A DNA stretch of 64,000 bases, from assembly GCF_014191305.1 (NCBI RefSeq), contig NZ_JACHWJ010000002.1:248001-312000 (forward strand). Reading direction: 5' to 3'. Below, in pieces: positions 47,237-55,734 of this stretch. Both the position numbers and the translations under genes were made by a program. A model generated the notes under the pieces. It saw only the letters and a program-made list of their open reading frames with translations, had not been told where the DNA came from and did no database searches. Numbering within the stretch: position 1 is the first letter of the stretch; each line of letters opens with the position of its first letter. The stretch comes from Pseudoclavibacter helvolus (GTDB lineage Bacteria > Actinomycetota > Actinomycetes > Actinomycetales > Microbacteriaceae).

Positions 47237-47914
47237 ATGTCAACATCTGCATACTCCCGCGACGGTCTCCTCCCGTTGCTCACTGCGGAGCGTCTTGGGT
47301 CATACTCGCGCGCCACAAGCGGGTCAACCGAGGATGTCTTCGCCCTGTACGAGTGGAACATGAGGGCGTGCGCGAGCGTTGTCGAACTGACCTCGATGGT
47401 AGAGGTACTCGTGCGGAACGCCCTTGACCGAGAACTACGAGCGTGGTCCGCGGCAAGGGCGGGAGGGGTCTCCTGGTTCGACATCGCACCACTTGACGCG
47501 CGCGGTCTGGCAGACGTTGCGAAGGCCCGTGGCCGCGCAACTCGACAGGGGCGTCGCCCGGAAGTACACGGGAGAGTCATCGCTGAACTCACTCTCGGAT
47601 TCTGGCGATATCTCGTCGAATCTCGGTATCTGACGGCACTTTGGGTGCCATCTACACATCGGGCTTTTCCAGACGGGCCGGGTGACCTTCGCGACCGACA
47701 GCAACAGGTCGCGTTCGCATTGCAACAACTGAACTACGTTCGGAACCGCGCCGCGCATCACGAACCCGTCCACGCGCGCGACCTTCGGCGTGATCGCAGG
47801 CTTGCTCTCGACCTCGCCGGATGGATCGCGGAGGACGCTCGTGAGTGGATCACAGATGTTTCGTCATTATCGAACGTTATCGCCCAGCGACCGTCGACCG
47901 CAGTCGAGCGCTGA
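47237..47914 (+). CDS. Abi-like protein with HEPN motif
   Basis: A 225-residue protein of the Abi_2/Abi-like group. VFALYEWNMRACASVVELTSMVEVLVRNALDREL is the helical core, and the RNRAAHHEPV segment supplies the R-x4-H motif of HEPN RNases. Such proteins cause abortive infection or act as toxins. A GGAGG sits just before the ATG. No antitoxin partner is adjacent. It is isolated from the defence island at 1800-18923. Confidence 0.8.
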   Translation: MSTSAYSRDGLLPLLTAERLGSYSRATSGSTEDVFALYEWNMRACASVVELTSMVEVLVRNALDRELRAWSAARAGGVSWFDIAPLDARGLADVAKARGRATRQGRRPEVHGRVIAELTLGFWRYLVESRYLTALWVPSTHRAFPDGPGDLRDRQQQVAFALQQLNYVRNRAAHHEPVHARDLRRDRRLALDLAGWIAEDAREWITDVSSLSNVIAQRPSTAVER

Positions 47915-48034
47915 CCGCCAGGAAAGTCATCACGACGCAGTCGCACTTCGCATCGGACGGCTTCGTTCTGTTCCGCGAGCAGCTGCTCGAGCAAAGGCTG
48001 GCCGAGCCCAAGTCGAGCAGGCGTCCGCACTTTC

Positions 48035-48068
48035 TGGACAAGCGTCCGAAACTTGCTAGGCTCGTCGT
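48035..48068 (+). promoter_or_regulatory. Promoter and operator of the TetR-SDR pair
   Basis: A -35 TGGACA (48035-48040) and -10 TAGGCT (48057-48062) are separated by 16 bp. Transcription would start at the GTG at 48069, without a leader. The inverted repeat GGAC-AAGC-GTCC (48036-48047) overlaps the -35 and is a likely TetR operator. This is inferred from position. Confidence 0.55.
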
Positions 48069-48650
48069 GTGCCAACGACCGCCACGCCCCGCTCGCCTGA
48101 CCCTCGCCCCGCCCGGACGCAGGCCGCGATCGTCGCCGCCGTCGAGGAGCTGTCAGCTCGTGGCGAAGAGGTCACGGTGCCAGCGATCGTCGCCGAAGCC
48201 GGCGTCAGCCGCTCGACCTTCTACGCGCAGTTCCGCGACCTCGACGCGCTCGCCGTCCGCATCCTCACCGAGGTCTTCACGCAGATCGAGGAACTCGACC
48301 TGAGCCTGCGCGCGTCCGCGACCCCCATCGAGACGGCCCGGGCGACGACCTCGCAGCTCGTCGCCGAGTTCGCGAAGCGCCGCACGCTCTACGCCGGCGT
48401 GCTCGGCAGCCGCACGACCACGGAAGCGGCCCGGGCCGTCCGCGCGGCCTTCGCCGAGCAGACCCTCGGCACCATGCAGCTCACGGTGCCTTCAGGCCTC
48501 GACCCGAAGGTCGCCGCCGAGTACGTCGCGGGCGGCAGCCTCGCCGTCATCACAGCCTGGCTGCTCAGCGATACCCCAGAACCCACCGAACAGCTGCTCG
48601 CGCTCCTCCCCGCCTGGCTCCTCAACGACGATAAGGACACCCCCTCATGA
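48069..48650 (+). CDS. TetR-family transcriptional regulator
   Basis: A 193-residue protein. The N-terminal HTH reads RTQAAIVAAVEELSARGEEVTVPAIVAEAGVSRSTFYAQFRDLDAL. The C-terminal part (YVAGGSLAVITAWLLSDTPEPTEQLLAL) is the ligand/dimer domain. It overlaps the SDR gene by ATGA, so it probably represses both from the promoter at 48035. Confidence 0.92.
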   Translation: MPTTATPRSPDPRPARTQAAIVAAVEELSARGEEVTVPAIVAEAGVSRSTFYAQFRDLDALAVRILTEVFTQIEELDLSLRASATPIETARATTSQLVAEFAKRRTLYAGVLGSRTTTEAARAVRAAFAEQTLGTMQLTVPSGLDPKVAAEYVAGGSLAVITAWLLSDTPEPTEQLLALLPAWLLNDDKDTPS

Positions 48651-49432
48651 CCCGCACCTACGTAGTCACCGGCTCCGCCTCCGGCATCGGCAAGGTCACC
48701 GCCGAGAAGCTCCGCGCCGACGGGCACACCGTCATCGGCGTCGACCTCAAGGGCGCCGACGTCAACGCCGACCTCACCACCGCCGAGGGGCGAGCTGAGC
48801 TCGTCGCCCGCGCCGAGGAGCTCAGCGGCGGCGTGGTCGATGGCGTGCTCGCGATCGCCGGCCTCGTCATCCCGGCCCCCGTCACCGTCGCCGTGAACCA
48901 CTTCGGCGCCGTCGCCACGCTCGAGGGCCTCCGCCCGCTGCTCGCGAAGTCGGACGCGCCGCGCGCCGCCGTCGTCGCCTCCCTCGCCGCCCTCGAAGAG
49001 GTCGACCAGCAGTTGTTCGAGCTCATCGAGTCGGGCGACGAGGCCGGTGCGCTCGCCTACGCCGACTCGCTCGGTGCCACCGCCAACGCGACGGGCTCCT
49101 CGGTGCTCTACACGACCTCGAAGCTGTCGATCGCCCGCTGGGTGCGCAGGAATGCCCCGAGCGCCGAGTGGGCGAAGGCCGGCATCGCGCTCAACGCCGT
49201 GGCCCCCGGCGTCATCCTCACTCCGATGACCGCGGCCGCGCTCGAGACCGAAGAAGGCCGCGCGGCGATGGATGCGGGTGCCCCGGCACCATACGGTGGC
49301 CCGGCCGCCGACCCCATCCAGGTCTCGAACCTGCTCGCGTGGCTCACGAGCGAGGACAACGGATACGTCACCGGGCAGATCATCTTCATCGACGGGGGAG
49401 CGGAGAGCATCCGCCGACCCGAGCTGGTGTAG
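48647..49432 (+). CDS. Short-chain dehydrogenase/reductase
   Basis: A 261-residue SDR. YVVTGSASGIGKVTAEKL is the cofactor motif. The catalytic YTTSK is in SSVLYTTSKLSIARWVRR, and VAPGVILTPMT follows. The canonical NAG is replaced by AIAGL. An unusual acidic insertion (ELIESGDEAGALAYADSLG) lies before the active site, as in 3-alpha-hydroxysteroid dehydrogenase/carbonyl reductase-like members. It is controlled with the TetR gene. Confidence 0.9.
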   Translation: MTRTYVVTGSASGIGKVTAEKLRADGHTVIGVDLKGADVNADLTTAEGRAELVARAEELSGGVVDGVLAIAGLVIPAPVTVAVNHFGAVATLEGLRPLLAKSDAPRAAVVASLAALEEVDQQLFELIESGDEAGALAYADSLGATANATGSSVLYTTSKLSIARWVRRNAPSAEWAKAGIALNAVAPGVILTPMTAAALETEEGRAAMDAGAPAPYGGPAADPIQVSNLLAWLTSEDNGYVTGQIIFIDGGAESIRRPELV

Positions 49433-49450
49433 CGAGCACAGGCTCATCAA

Positions 49451-49497
49451 CGAAGCCGGCCGGCAACGAGAATCCCGCTGCCGGCCGGCCGGCTTCG
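49451..49497. terminator. Bidirectional terminator hairpin
   Basis: CGAAGCCGGCCGGCA (49451-49465) pairs with TGCCGGCC...GGCTTCG (ending at 49497), with a 4-base bulge. It lies between the convergent SDR and PhnA genes and could stop both. Confidence 0.7.
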
Positions 49498-49500
49498 TCG

Positions 49501-49857
49501 TCAGACGACCTTCTTGACCACGCTCGACTTCAGCTGCATCTGCCCGAACCCTGGCACCTTCGCGTCGATGTCGTGGTCGCCGACGCCGTCCGTGATCAGG
49601 CGGATGCCGTTGACCTTCGTGCCCACCTTGACCGTTCCGCCGCCTGCGCCCTTGACCTTGAGGTCCTTCGCGATCGTGACGGAGTCGCCGTCGGCCAGCA
49701 CGTTCCCGACCGAGTCCCGAACTTTGAGGTGTGCCTCGGCACCGTCGGCGTCATCGGCCGACCACTCGTGGCCGCACATCGGGCACACCAGCAGCGCACC
49801 CATCTCGTAGGCGAGCTCGCTCGCGCACTCGGGACATGGGGGAAGCTGATCAGGCAT
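49501..49857 (-). CDS. PhnA/YjdM-like zinc-ribbon protein
   Basis: A 118-residue protein. The N-terminal zinc ribbon has CPECASELAYEMGALLVCPMCGHEW. The C-terminal PhnA domain contains DSVGNVLADGDSVTIAKDLKVKG and VPGFGQMQLKSSVVKKV. The family was named from a phosphonate gene cluster, but its role is unclear. It is not part of the phn region at the left of the window. Confidence 0.93.
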   Translation of the reverse strand: MPDQLPPCPECASELAYEMGALLVCPMCGHEWSADDADGAEAHLKVRDSVGNVLADGDSVTIAKDLKVKGAGGGTVKVGTKVNGIRLITDGVGDHDIDAKVPGFGQMQLKSSVVKKVV

Positions 49858-49993
49858 CGAGGCTGACCTCCAGGAAATCTTGCCGAACTCGGAACGTCGA
49901 CAACGCTAGGGCACGAGGAGCTGCCGCACCGAACGAGGGCTATGGGCCTGCGAGCTGAAAGGCGACGACGGCCTGCTCCGTACGATGGTGCAG

Positions 49994-50365
49994 ATGGATA
50001 CCCCGTTCGCCGTTCGAATCGTTCTGGCAATCGTCATGGCAGGCTCCGGGCTCCTCGTCATGTGGATGGCCCAGGCCGCGGCCTCGGGCCAGCTGAGGCG
50101 GAACGACATCGCCGGCATCCGGACGCCGAGCACGATGTCAAGCGACGTGGCCTGGCTCGCCGCGCACGTGCGGTCGAAGCGCGCCACGATGACCGCCGGC
50201 ATCCTGGCGCTCGTGACCGGCCTGGTGGTGCTGATCCCGATGCCCAGCCCGGTCATGATCGGGGTTGTGATGGCCGGATGCCTCGCCCTGCTCGGGTTCG
50301 TCCTCTACGGTGCCCGCGTTGGCGTCCGAGCGGCGAAGGCCGTCGGAAGAAGCTCGCAGAGCTGA
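49994..50365 (+). CDS. SdpI-family membrane protein
   Basis: A 123-residue membrane protein with about three hydrophobic helices. RRNDIAGIRTPSTMSSDVAW is the SdpI signature. The ATG at 49994 is preferred to that at 49985 because a TACGAT -10 box (49981-49986) lies seven bases before it, suggesting a leaderless transcript. SdpI of Bacillus gives immunity to the SdpC toxin; most relatives are uncharacterised. Confidence 0.8.
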   Translation: MDTPFAVRIVLAIVMAGSGLLVMWMAQAAASGQLRRNDIAGIRTPSTMSSDVAWLAAHVRSKRATMTAGILALVTGLVVLIPMPSPVMIGVVMAGCLALLGFVLYGARVGVRAAKAVGRSSQS

Positions 50366-50498
50366 GACTCTCACGCAATGCATCGAGATGTTCGCGGTCT
50401 TCATCGGGCTGGCAATCCGGGGACTGCCCGGGGATACGCATCGTGAGTATTTTCCCTAGCCTTCAGGAAACTCCCAGTTTCCGTCAGAAGGTTTCCGA

Positions 50499-51467
50499 AT
50501 GTCCCCTCCTCCAGCAGCACCCAACTTCGGTGCGCAGTCGCAACCTCAGCCTCCGCAGAACGGGTACGGCCAGCAACAGAATCACCACAGCTTTCTCCCG
50601 GCTCAATCAGTCGGGAAGAAGCTCAAGGGGCTCGCGGTCACGGCCCTGGTAGTCGGCATCGTCGCTTTCCTGATCGGGCTCGTTCCGGTTCTTGGATTGC
50701 TCGTCGGGTTCGTGGCGATCGTGTTCGGTGTTCTCGCTCTCAGCAAGGGGCAGAGCCGGCCCATGGCGGTCGTTGGAATCGTCCTCGCGTCGTTGGCTGT
50801 GGTCGCGTCGATCGGCACCACGATCGGACTGGGCGGTTCGGGGGATGCAGACGAGCCGGTTGCGGCCGTTGCGACGACGGAAGCGACCGCTGCCGCAGAA
50901 GTAGAAGCTGTCGTCGAAGTGCCCGCTGAACCCGTTGAGGAGGCCCCCGCGGTTACTCCCACGCAAGCGCCGGCGGAGCCGGTTCCAGCTGACGCCTACG
51001 GTGGTTACCCCGACCAGCAATTGTCATTTGTCACGGTCGCTGATCAGCACCTGGACGCTTACGACGCAGCGTCTACAGAGCTTCAGGAATCGGAAGCCAT
51101 CCGTTCGAGAGATGCAGCGCTCTGCGAAACCGTCCCTGGCGGTGCTACCCAGCAGTGGGTGGGCAAGATCATTGAGATCGGGGCCAACGATGAGGGCAAG
51201 GCGCACGTTCGCATCGAAATTGCGGAGAACATGGTCTTCCAGACCTGGAACAATGCGTTCTCGGACATTGGCGACAACACTCTGATCGAGCCTGGGACTC
51301 CGATGTTCACCGCCCTGACGTCAATGGAGGAAGGGCAGCTCGTCACCTTCTCTGGGACGCTCCTGACCGGTACCGACTCGTGCCTCAAGAAGGCAAACCT
51401 GACGGACGCCTTCTATGCCGTCGACCCGAACTGGCTCATGGTCTTCTCCGACATCCGCGCACAGTAA
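50499..51467 (+). CDS. DUF4190-type membrane protein with long external domain
   Basis: A 322-residue protein. Residues 1-40 are rich in Pro/Gln/Asn. Two helices (LAVTALVVGIVAFLIGLVPVLGLLVGF and MAVVGIVLASLAVVASIG) enclose the DUF4190-like motif VFGVLALSKGQSRPMA. An Ala/Glu/Pro/Val-rich linker of about 50 residues follows. The last 150 residues fold into an unknown domain with two cysteines (DAALCETV and DSCLKKA) that may form a disulfide. It is probably a surface protein of unknown job. Confidence 0.75.
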   Translation: MSPPPAAPNFGAQSQPQPPQNGYGQQQNHHSFLPAQSVGKKLKGLAVTALVVGIVAFLIGLVPVLGLLVGFVAIVFGVLALSKGQSRPMAVVGIVLASLAVVASIGTTIGLGGSGDADEPVAAVATTEATAAAEVEAVVEVPAEPVEEAPAVTPTQAPAEPVPADAYGGYPDQQLSFVTVADQHLDAYDAASTELQESEAIRSRDAALCETVPGGATQQWVGKIIEIGANDEGKAHVRIEIAENMVFQTWNNAFSDIGDNTLIEPGTPMFTALTSMEEGQLVTFSGTLLTGTDSCLKKANLTDAFYAVDPNWLMVFSDIRAQ

Positions 51468-51481
51468 GACTTCGAGTGAAC

Positions 51482-51525
51482 TGAACCGTCGTGGCTGCTG
51501 CCAGAGCAGTGGCGACGACGGTTCA
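51482..51525. terminator. Bidirectional terminator hairpin
   Basis: TGAACCGTCGT (51482-51492) and ACGACGGTTCA (51515-51525) form a perfect 11-bp stem. It lies between two convergent genes and includes the stop codon of the minus-strand gene at 51523. Confidence 0.7.
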
Positions 51526-51801
51526 TCCGCGTCCGAACGACTCCACCTGAGTGCGCTCGCCGGCGCTGAACTCCTCCAAGGCACGATCGAACGTGTACGA
51601 CGAGGCGCGGAACATGACGGACTCGTCGTCCCCGACGAGGATCATGCCGCCGCCGCGAACCGCGCGGAACACCGCGACCCCGCCCTCGAATGGCACCGCG
51701 CGCAACGGGTGAGGGGACTCCTGACCGGCCTTTGTCGCCATCACGCCGAACAATCGTCCGGCGGTCAGCGCGAGCCGCCGCTCATCCGGCGTCAGCGCCA
51801 C
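51523..51801 (-). CDS. Small hypothetical protein
   Basis: A 92-residue frame from GTG 51801, the only usable start after an in-frame stop upstream. RAVPFEGGVAVFRAVRGGGMILVGDDESVMFRASSYTFD in parts suggests a compact beta fold. I recognise no family. It is convergent with the DUF4190-type gene. Confidence 0.55.
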   Translation of the reverse strand: MALTPDERRLALTAGRLFGVMATKAGQESPHPLRAVPFEGGVAVFRAVRGGGMILVGDDESVMFRASSYTFDRALEEFSAGERTQVESFGRG

Positions 51802-51908
51802 GAACGAAGGGTCGGTCTCAAGGTTCTGCTCAGTCCCGGGCTCCTCGGGGACTCGTTAGGGAACCGCGTCGGAATCTCCGGAACCGGAGTCGACGCTGTT
51901 TGCGTCCC

Positions 51909-52208
51909 TCACGCGACGGAGCACTTCGCCTCGACCTCCACGAACGTGAACTGCTCGTCGCGGTCGTTCACGATGTTGTGGCGTGCGCCGGCCTCGCGGC
52001 TGTAGCTCACGCCGGCCGTGCACTCCATCGCGAACGGGTCAGCAGTCTCGGTCTCGACGGTCAGGGTTCCCGTCGTCTGCGGCACGACGACATACGGCAT
52101 CGTGTGCGTATGCCAGCCGGTCTCGGCACCGGGAGGGAAGCGCCACTCGGTCACGCGGAATCGGTCGTCGTCGACCTGGACGGTTGGGGTGGCGGCGGGG
52201 CGAGTCAT
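51909..52208 (-). CDS. Cupin-domain protein
   Basis: A 99-residue single cupin. The first cupin motif is in GAETGWHTHTMPYVVVPQTTG, with two histidines as metal ligands. The second is near EAGARHNIVNDRDEQFTFVEVE. Small cupins of this type bind a metal and have various enzyme or sensor roles. It is separated from its neighbours by more than 40 bp on each side. Confidence 0.85.
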   Translation of the reverse strand: MTRPAATPTVQVDDDRFRVTEWRFPPGAETGWHTHTMPYVVVPQTTGTLTVETETADPFAMECTAGVSYSREAGARHNIVNDRDEQFTFVEVEAKCSVA

Positions 52209-52249
52209 GACACGACGCTACCGGTCACGACGATGCGACGCCCATCCGC

Positions 52250-52450
52250 CTAGTTCTGCTCCTCGGCAGGGTCCTCTTCCTCCTGCTGCGTCTCCTCGGT
52301 GCGGTCGCGGAGCTTGTCGGCCATAGCGGCCGCGCCGTCCCGCCCGTGCTCGCCCTCGACCTCTTCGATGATGTCGCGCAGGTTCTCGTCGCCGGTCGAG
52401 GAGTCGTTCGAGTCGCCGGACGCGGGGGATACGTTCTGTGGGGTCGTCAT
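52250..52450 (-). CDS. Small acidic hypothetical protein
   Basis: A 66-residue, very acidic and low-complexity protein (DNDSS, EEVEGEHGRDG, TEETQQEEEDPAEE). The start is ATG 52450. Short disordered proteins of this kind are common in actinobacteria. Function unknown. Confidence 0.55.
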   Translation of the reverse strand: MTTPQNVSPASGDSNDSSTGDENLRDIIEEVEGEHGRDGAAAMADKLRDRTEETQQEEEDPAEEQN

Positions 52451-52569
52451 GGCGCGACCGTACGCGAACAGTCTGGCTGGCGCATCCGTACCCGCTCGAA
52501 CGTGCACCGCGCACACAGCCGCCTGTCCCGGGTTCCAGATACGAGGAATCCACCCTTCATGAGCCCGCG

Positions 52570-52611
52570 AGGTCGCCCTGCCTCCGTGTGTCTGGGGGTC
52601 AGCGGCGACCT
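52570..52611 (-). terminator. Terminator-like hairpin at the end of the minus-strand catabolic operon
   Basis: AGGTCGCC (52570-52577) can pair with GGCGACCT (52604-52611). The stem includes the last codons and the stop of the aminopeptidase gene. No other gene lies in 52451-52598. Confidence 0.45.
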
Positions 52612-54032
52612 GCGCCGCCCCAAGCAATGAACTCGGTGAGCAAGCGCACGCCGAACCCGGTGCCGCCGCTTGCCGAGAAGGCATCCGCAGACGTTTTGAA
52701 GGCGGGCCCCGCCATGTCGATGTGCGCCCACGGGATACCGCCGACGAACTGGTGCAGGAACAACGCAGCAGTCGACACACGGGCCTCCGCCGTGCCGGGG
52801 AAGTTCTTATAGTCGGCAACGTCCGAACGAATCTGTTCCTCAAGCTCTGGCTGCAGCGGCATCCCCCAGACGAGGTCGCCCGATTGCTTGCCAGCATCGA
52901 TCAGGAGTTCCGCGAGTCGCTCATCTGAAGCCACCATTGCGGCGTAGCGCGAGCCCAGTGCGTGGTTCGCGGCGTACGTCAAGGTCGCGAGATCGACGAT
53001 GGCTGCCGGGCAGCTCTCTGCTGCCAGCGCAAGCGAATCCGCCAGAATGACGCGCCCCTCGAAGTCGGTGTTCAGGATCTCCAATGTGGACCCGTTGCGC
53101 AGGACGACGACGTCACCGGGGCGCACTGACCTCGGGCCCGGCATGTTCTCGACAAGCGCGATGACGGCGCGAAACGAGCTCCCGGGGGCGAACTGTGGGA
53201 GTACTGAGAACACGGCAACCAGGGCCGCCGCACCCGCCATGTCCGACTTCATGTCCATCAGTGCGTCGGGAGGCTTCAACGACAGCCCACCCGAGTCATA
53301 GGTGACTCCCTTGCCGACAAACGTGCATGTGGGCGATTCCTCGCCGAACGCCAGCTCAAGCAGCACGGGAGGGTTGTCCGCCCCCTTGCCGATCGCGGTG
53401 ATTCCGCCGAAGCCCTGCGCCTCAAGCTCAGCCGCATCGCGACGGGCCACGTTTACCCCGAGAGGGAGCAGCAGCTCGGCGGCCAGATCAGCGAACCCCG
53501 TCGGCGTGAGGGCCGACGCAGGGAGGTTGACGAGATCGCGGGCGCCGGCGACGGCGTGTGCCAGAGCGAGCTCAAGGACCGGAGCCTGCATGGCAGTGCC
53601 ATCAGGTCGCCTGACGCTGACTCCGAGGGTCGATGATAGGTGGGTCACGGCGTCCAGCATCTGGAACTCGTAGCCGCCCTCGGACGCCCCGGCGAGCACT
53701 GCCGAGCGGAGCGCGGCGGCCGGTGCCGTGCGCGGGTTGAGGAACGAATCCACATCAACCACCAGATCGACGGCTGCACGCTCCGGCGACCTCGCTGGCA
53801 GCGCACGGGAGATTCGTCGCGCACCGGCGCGCGCGGCCATGCGAAGATCGGCCGCGGTGCCGGATGCGCGGGAGCCCAGCCCCGTGAAGCAGACGACCTC
53901 GCCGTCCACGTCCTCGATTCGAGTCTGCCCTGGTCGAGCGACGAAGCCGTCGACCGACCGGGCACCGAACTTCGCACAGGCACCGGCATTGGAGTCGTCC
54001 GCCCAGACCCCCTGCAGGACAACCCGGTTCAT
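52599..54032 (-). CDS. M17 leucyl aminopeptidase
   Basis: A 477-residue peptidase. The catalytic C-terminal domain has TFVGKGVTYDSGGLSLKPP with the lysine, DMKSDMAGAAALVAV and the signature NTDFEGRVILADSLA (consensus NTDAEGR; here Phe replaces Ala). WAHIDMAGPAF closes it. It removes N-terminal residues from peptides. Its ATG overlaps the amidohydrolase stop by ATGA, so it is the last gene of the operon and probably finishes breakdown of a peptide-like product. Confidence 0.92.
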   Translation of the reverse strand: MNRVVLQGVWADDSNAGACAKFGARSVDGFVARPGQTRIEDVDGEVVCFTGLGSRASGTAADLRMAARAGARRISRALPARSPERAAVDLVVDVDSFLNPRTAPAAALRSAVLAGASEGGYEFQMLDAVTHLSSTLGVSVRRPDGTAMQAPVLELALAHAVAGARDLVNLPASALTPTGFADLAAELLLPLGVNVARRDAAELEAQGFGGITAIGKGADNPPVLLELAFGEESPTCTFVGKGVTYDSGGLSLKPPDALMDMKSDMAGAAALVAVFSVLPQFAPGSSFRAVIALVENMPGPRSVRPGDVVVLRNGSTLEILNTDFEGRVILADSLALAAESCPAAIVDLATLTYAANHALGSRYAAMVASDERLAELLIDAGKQSGDLVWGMPLQPELEEQIRSDVADYKNFPGTAEARVSTAALFLHQFVGGIPWAHIDMAGPAFKTSADAFSASGGTGFGVRLLTEFIAWGGAGRR

Positions 54033-55261
54033 TGAGACGCCGACGCCGTGATGGGGACACCGTCCAGGACGACGCGTGGCCGACGCTGTGACCACAGCAG
54101 CTCCGGCGTCTCCAACGGGTTCCCGTCGAAGATCAGCACGTCGCCGAATGCGCCAGCGCCGATGCGGCCGAGCCGTTCCTCCCGGAGCAGGGCCGCGTTG
54201 ACGGACGTGAGGCTTCGCAGCAGCTCGAGCACGCCCGTGACGTCGCTCTGCAGTCGGAGCCCCTGCAGTTGCTCGCCTTCGAGATCACCCATGAGGTCGG
54301 AGCCGAACCCGACCGGCACGCCGGAGTTTTTGGCGAGCTCGATAGCGTGCTTCCCTTGCTCAAGCACCTCAGCATTCTTGCTCAGCCCGACTTCAGTCAT
54401 CCCCAGCGATCGCCCGTGACGCGACATCGCGTCGTAGGTAACCAGCGTCGGGACGAGGTAGGCGCCGGCCTCGCGCATCGCCTCCGCGGTTGGCGGATCC
54501 AACAGGTTGCCGTGCTCGATCGAACGGACCCCGCCGCGCAGCGCGTGCTGGATGGAGTCGGGGGAGTACGCGTGCGCGGCCACGTAGGAGCCTCGGCGCC
54601 CAGCTTCCTCGGCGACGACCTGGATCTCTTCAAGCGAGTACTGGGGGATCTTAAGTGGGTCGGCGGGAGAAGTGACCCCGCCCGAAGCCATGATCTTGAT
54701 GGCGTGCGCGCCCCCATGCATCCGTGTCCGGACGGCGAGGCGGAGCGCCTCGACCCCGTCGACGATCTCCAGGCCGGGCCCCGAGTGGAAGCAGAGCGTG
54801 TCGTCGGCCGCGGTCGGGTCACCGTGCCCACCCGTCTGGCTCAGGGCGGCGCCCGTGTAGTAGTACCGCGGTGACTCGATGAGGCCCTCCTCGATGCCTC
54901 GATGGAGGCCCGCATCGCCGCCCGCGACGTCGCGCACGGTCGTGAACCCCCGGTGCAGGGTGCGCCCGAGCCGCTGCTTCGCGACGAGCGCCACGTAGCT
55001 GAGCAGGCGCGTCTCGTTGGTGAGCAGCGTGAGTGACAAAGCGTACGCGTGCAGGTGCGCGTCGATGAAGCCCGGAGTGACCATGCCGCCCTTCGCGTCG
55101 AGCGTCGGCACGTCGCGCGATCCGGAGCCGACCGTCTGCTCGTCGACGATGATCCCATCCCTGATGAGCACATCCCGGGCCTCGAGCGTCTCTGAGGTGC
55201 CGTCGAACACGAGTCCGTTCCGGATGCGGAGCGACCCGCCTCGAGTAGCGAACCGCGTCAC
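54029..55261 (-). CDS. Metal-dependent amidohydrolase (imidazolonepropionase/Xaa-Pro dipeptidase-like)
   Basis: A 410-residue hydrolase. TPGFIDAHLHAYALS is the HxH motif. The lysine for carboxylation is in AIKIMASGGVTSP, the metal histidines are in YVAAHAYSP and SIEHGNLLD, and the conserved Asp is in GFGSDLMGDLEG. This is the cyclic imidohydrolase-type amidohydrolase that often hydrolyses N-acyl amino acids or dipeptides. GTGA and ATGA overlaps tie it to the GAF gene and to the aminopeptidase. Confidence 0.9.
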   Translation of the reverse strand: MTRFATRGGSLRIRNGLVFDGTSETLEARDVLIRDGIIVDEQTVGSGSRDVPTLDAKGGMVTPGFIDAHLHAYALSLTLLTNETRLLSYVALVAKQRLGRTLHRGFTTVRDVAGGDAGLHRGIEEGLIESPRYYYTGAALSQTGGHGDPTAADDTLCFHSGPGLEIVDGVEALRLAVRTRMHGGAHAIKIMASGGVTSPADPLKIPQYSLEEIQVVAEEAGRRGSYVAAHAYSPDSIQHALRGGVRSIEHGNLLDPPTAEAMREAGAYLVPTLVTYDAMSRHGRSLGMTEVGLSKNAEVLEQGKHAIELAKNSGVPVGFGSDLMGDLEGEQLQGLRLQSDVTGVLELLRSLTSVNAALLREERLGRIGAGAFGDVLIFDGNPLETPELLWSQRRPRVVLDGVPITASASQ

Positions 55262-55734
55262 CGGGTCACCTCGGGGAACGCCTCTGCGCGGGCCCTCGCG
55301 ACGGCCGCGGTCGCCCGCGCCGTGATGTCGAGCGCCACTGCCACCGACTCCGAGGTCAGGCTCCCTTCGCTGCCGAGGAAGTTGATGGAGCCGATCGTCT
55401 CGCCGTCGAGGACCACTGGCGTGTTCACGATCGCACCGCAGCCGAGGCTCTCGATGGTCTTCCAGTCGAAGAAGAACTCGCGCACCGCGTCGCGGTTTGC
55501 GCCCAGGAACGCCTGCTGCCCTTCCACGACCTGCGACTTCCAAAGCGGGGAGGTCTGCGAGGGATCCATGCGCTTGCGACCGCCAACAGCGTAGGTCTCA
55601 GGGTGCGTGGAGTACAGGCGGGACACTTCTGTGCCGTCCGGTGTGAGGGCGGTCACGGTGACGAGAATGCTCGAGAGTTTCGCCGTCGCCTCCCCTGCGG
55701 CAGCGGTGAGCGAGAGCTGTGTGGGTGCGGTCAT
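55258..55734 (-). CDS. GAF-domain protein
   Basis: A 158-residue single GAF domain. YAVGGRKRMDPSQTSPLWKSQ, GCGAIVNTPVVLDGETIGSINFLG and the long terminal helix fit the fold. GAF domains bind small ligands. It overlaps PucR upstream by ATGA and the amidohydrolase downstream by GTGA. In such operons it may sense the substrate or bind a product; no catalytic motif is seen. Confidence 0.8.
   Translation of the reverse strand: MTAPTQLSLTAAAGEATAKLSSILVTVTALTPDGTEVSRLYSTHPETYAVGGRKRMDPSQTSPLWKSQVVEGQQAFLGANRDAVREFFFDWKTIESLGCGAIVNTPVVLDGETIGSINFLGSEGSLTSESVAVALDITARATAAVARARAEAFPEVTR

Noticed and set aside
49501-49857. PhnA as part of the phosphonate system at 1-1662
   Set aside because: It is almost 48 kb away, has its own terminator and the family name does not prove a phosphonate role.
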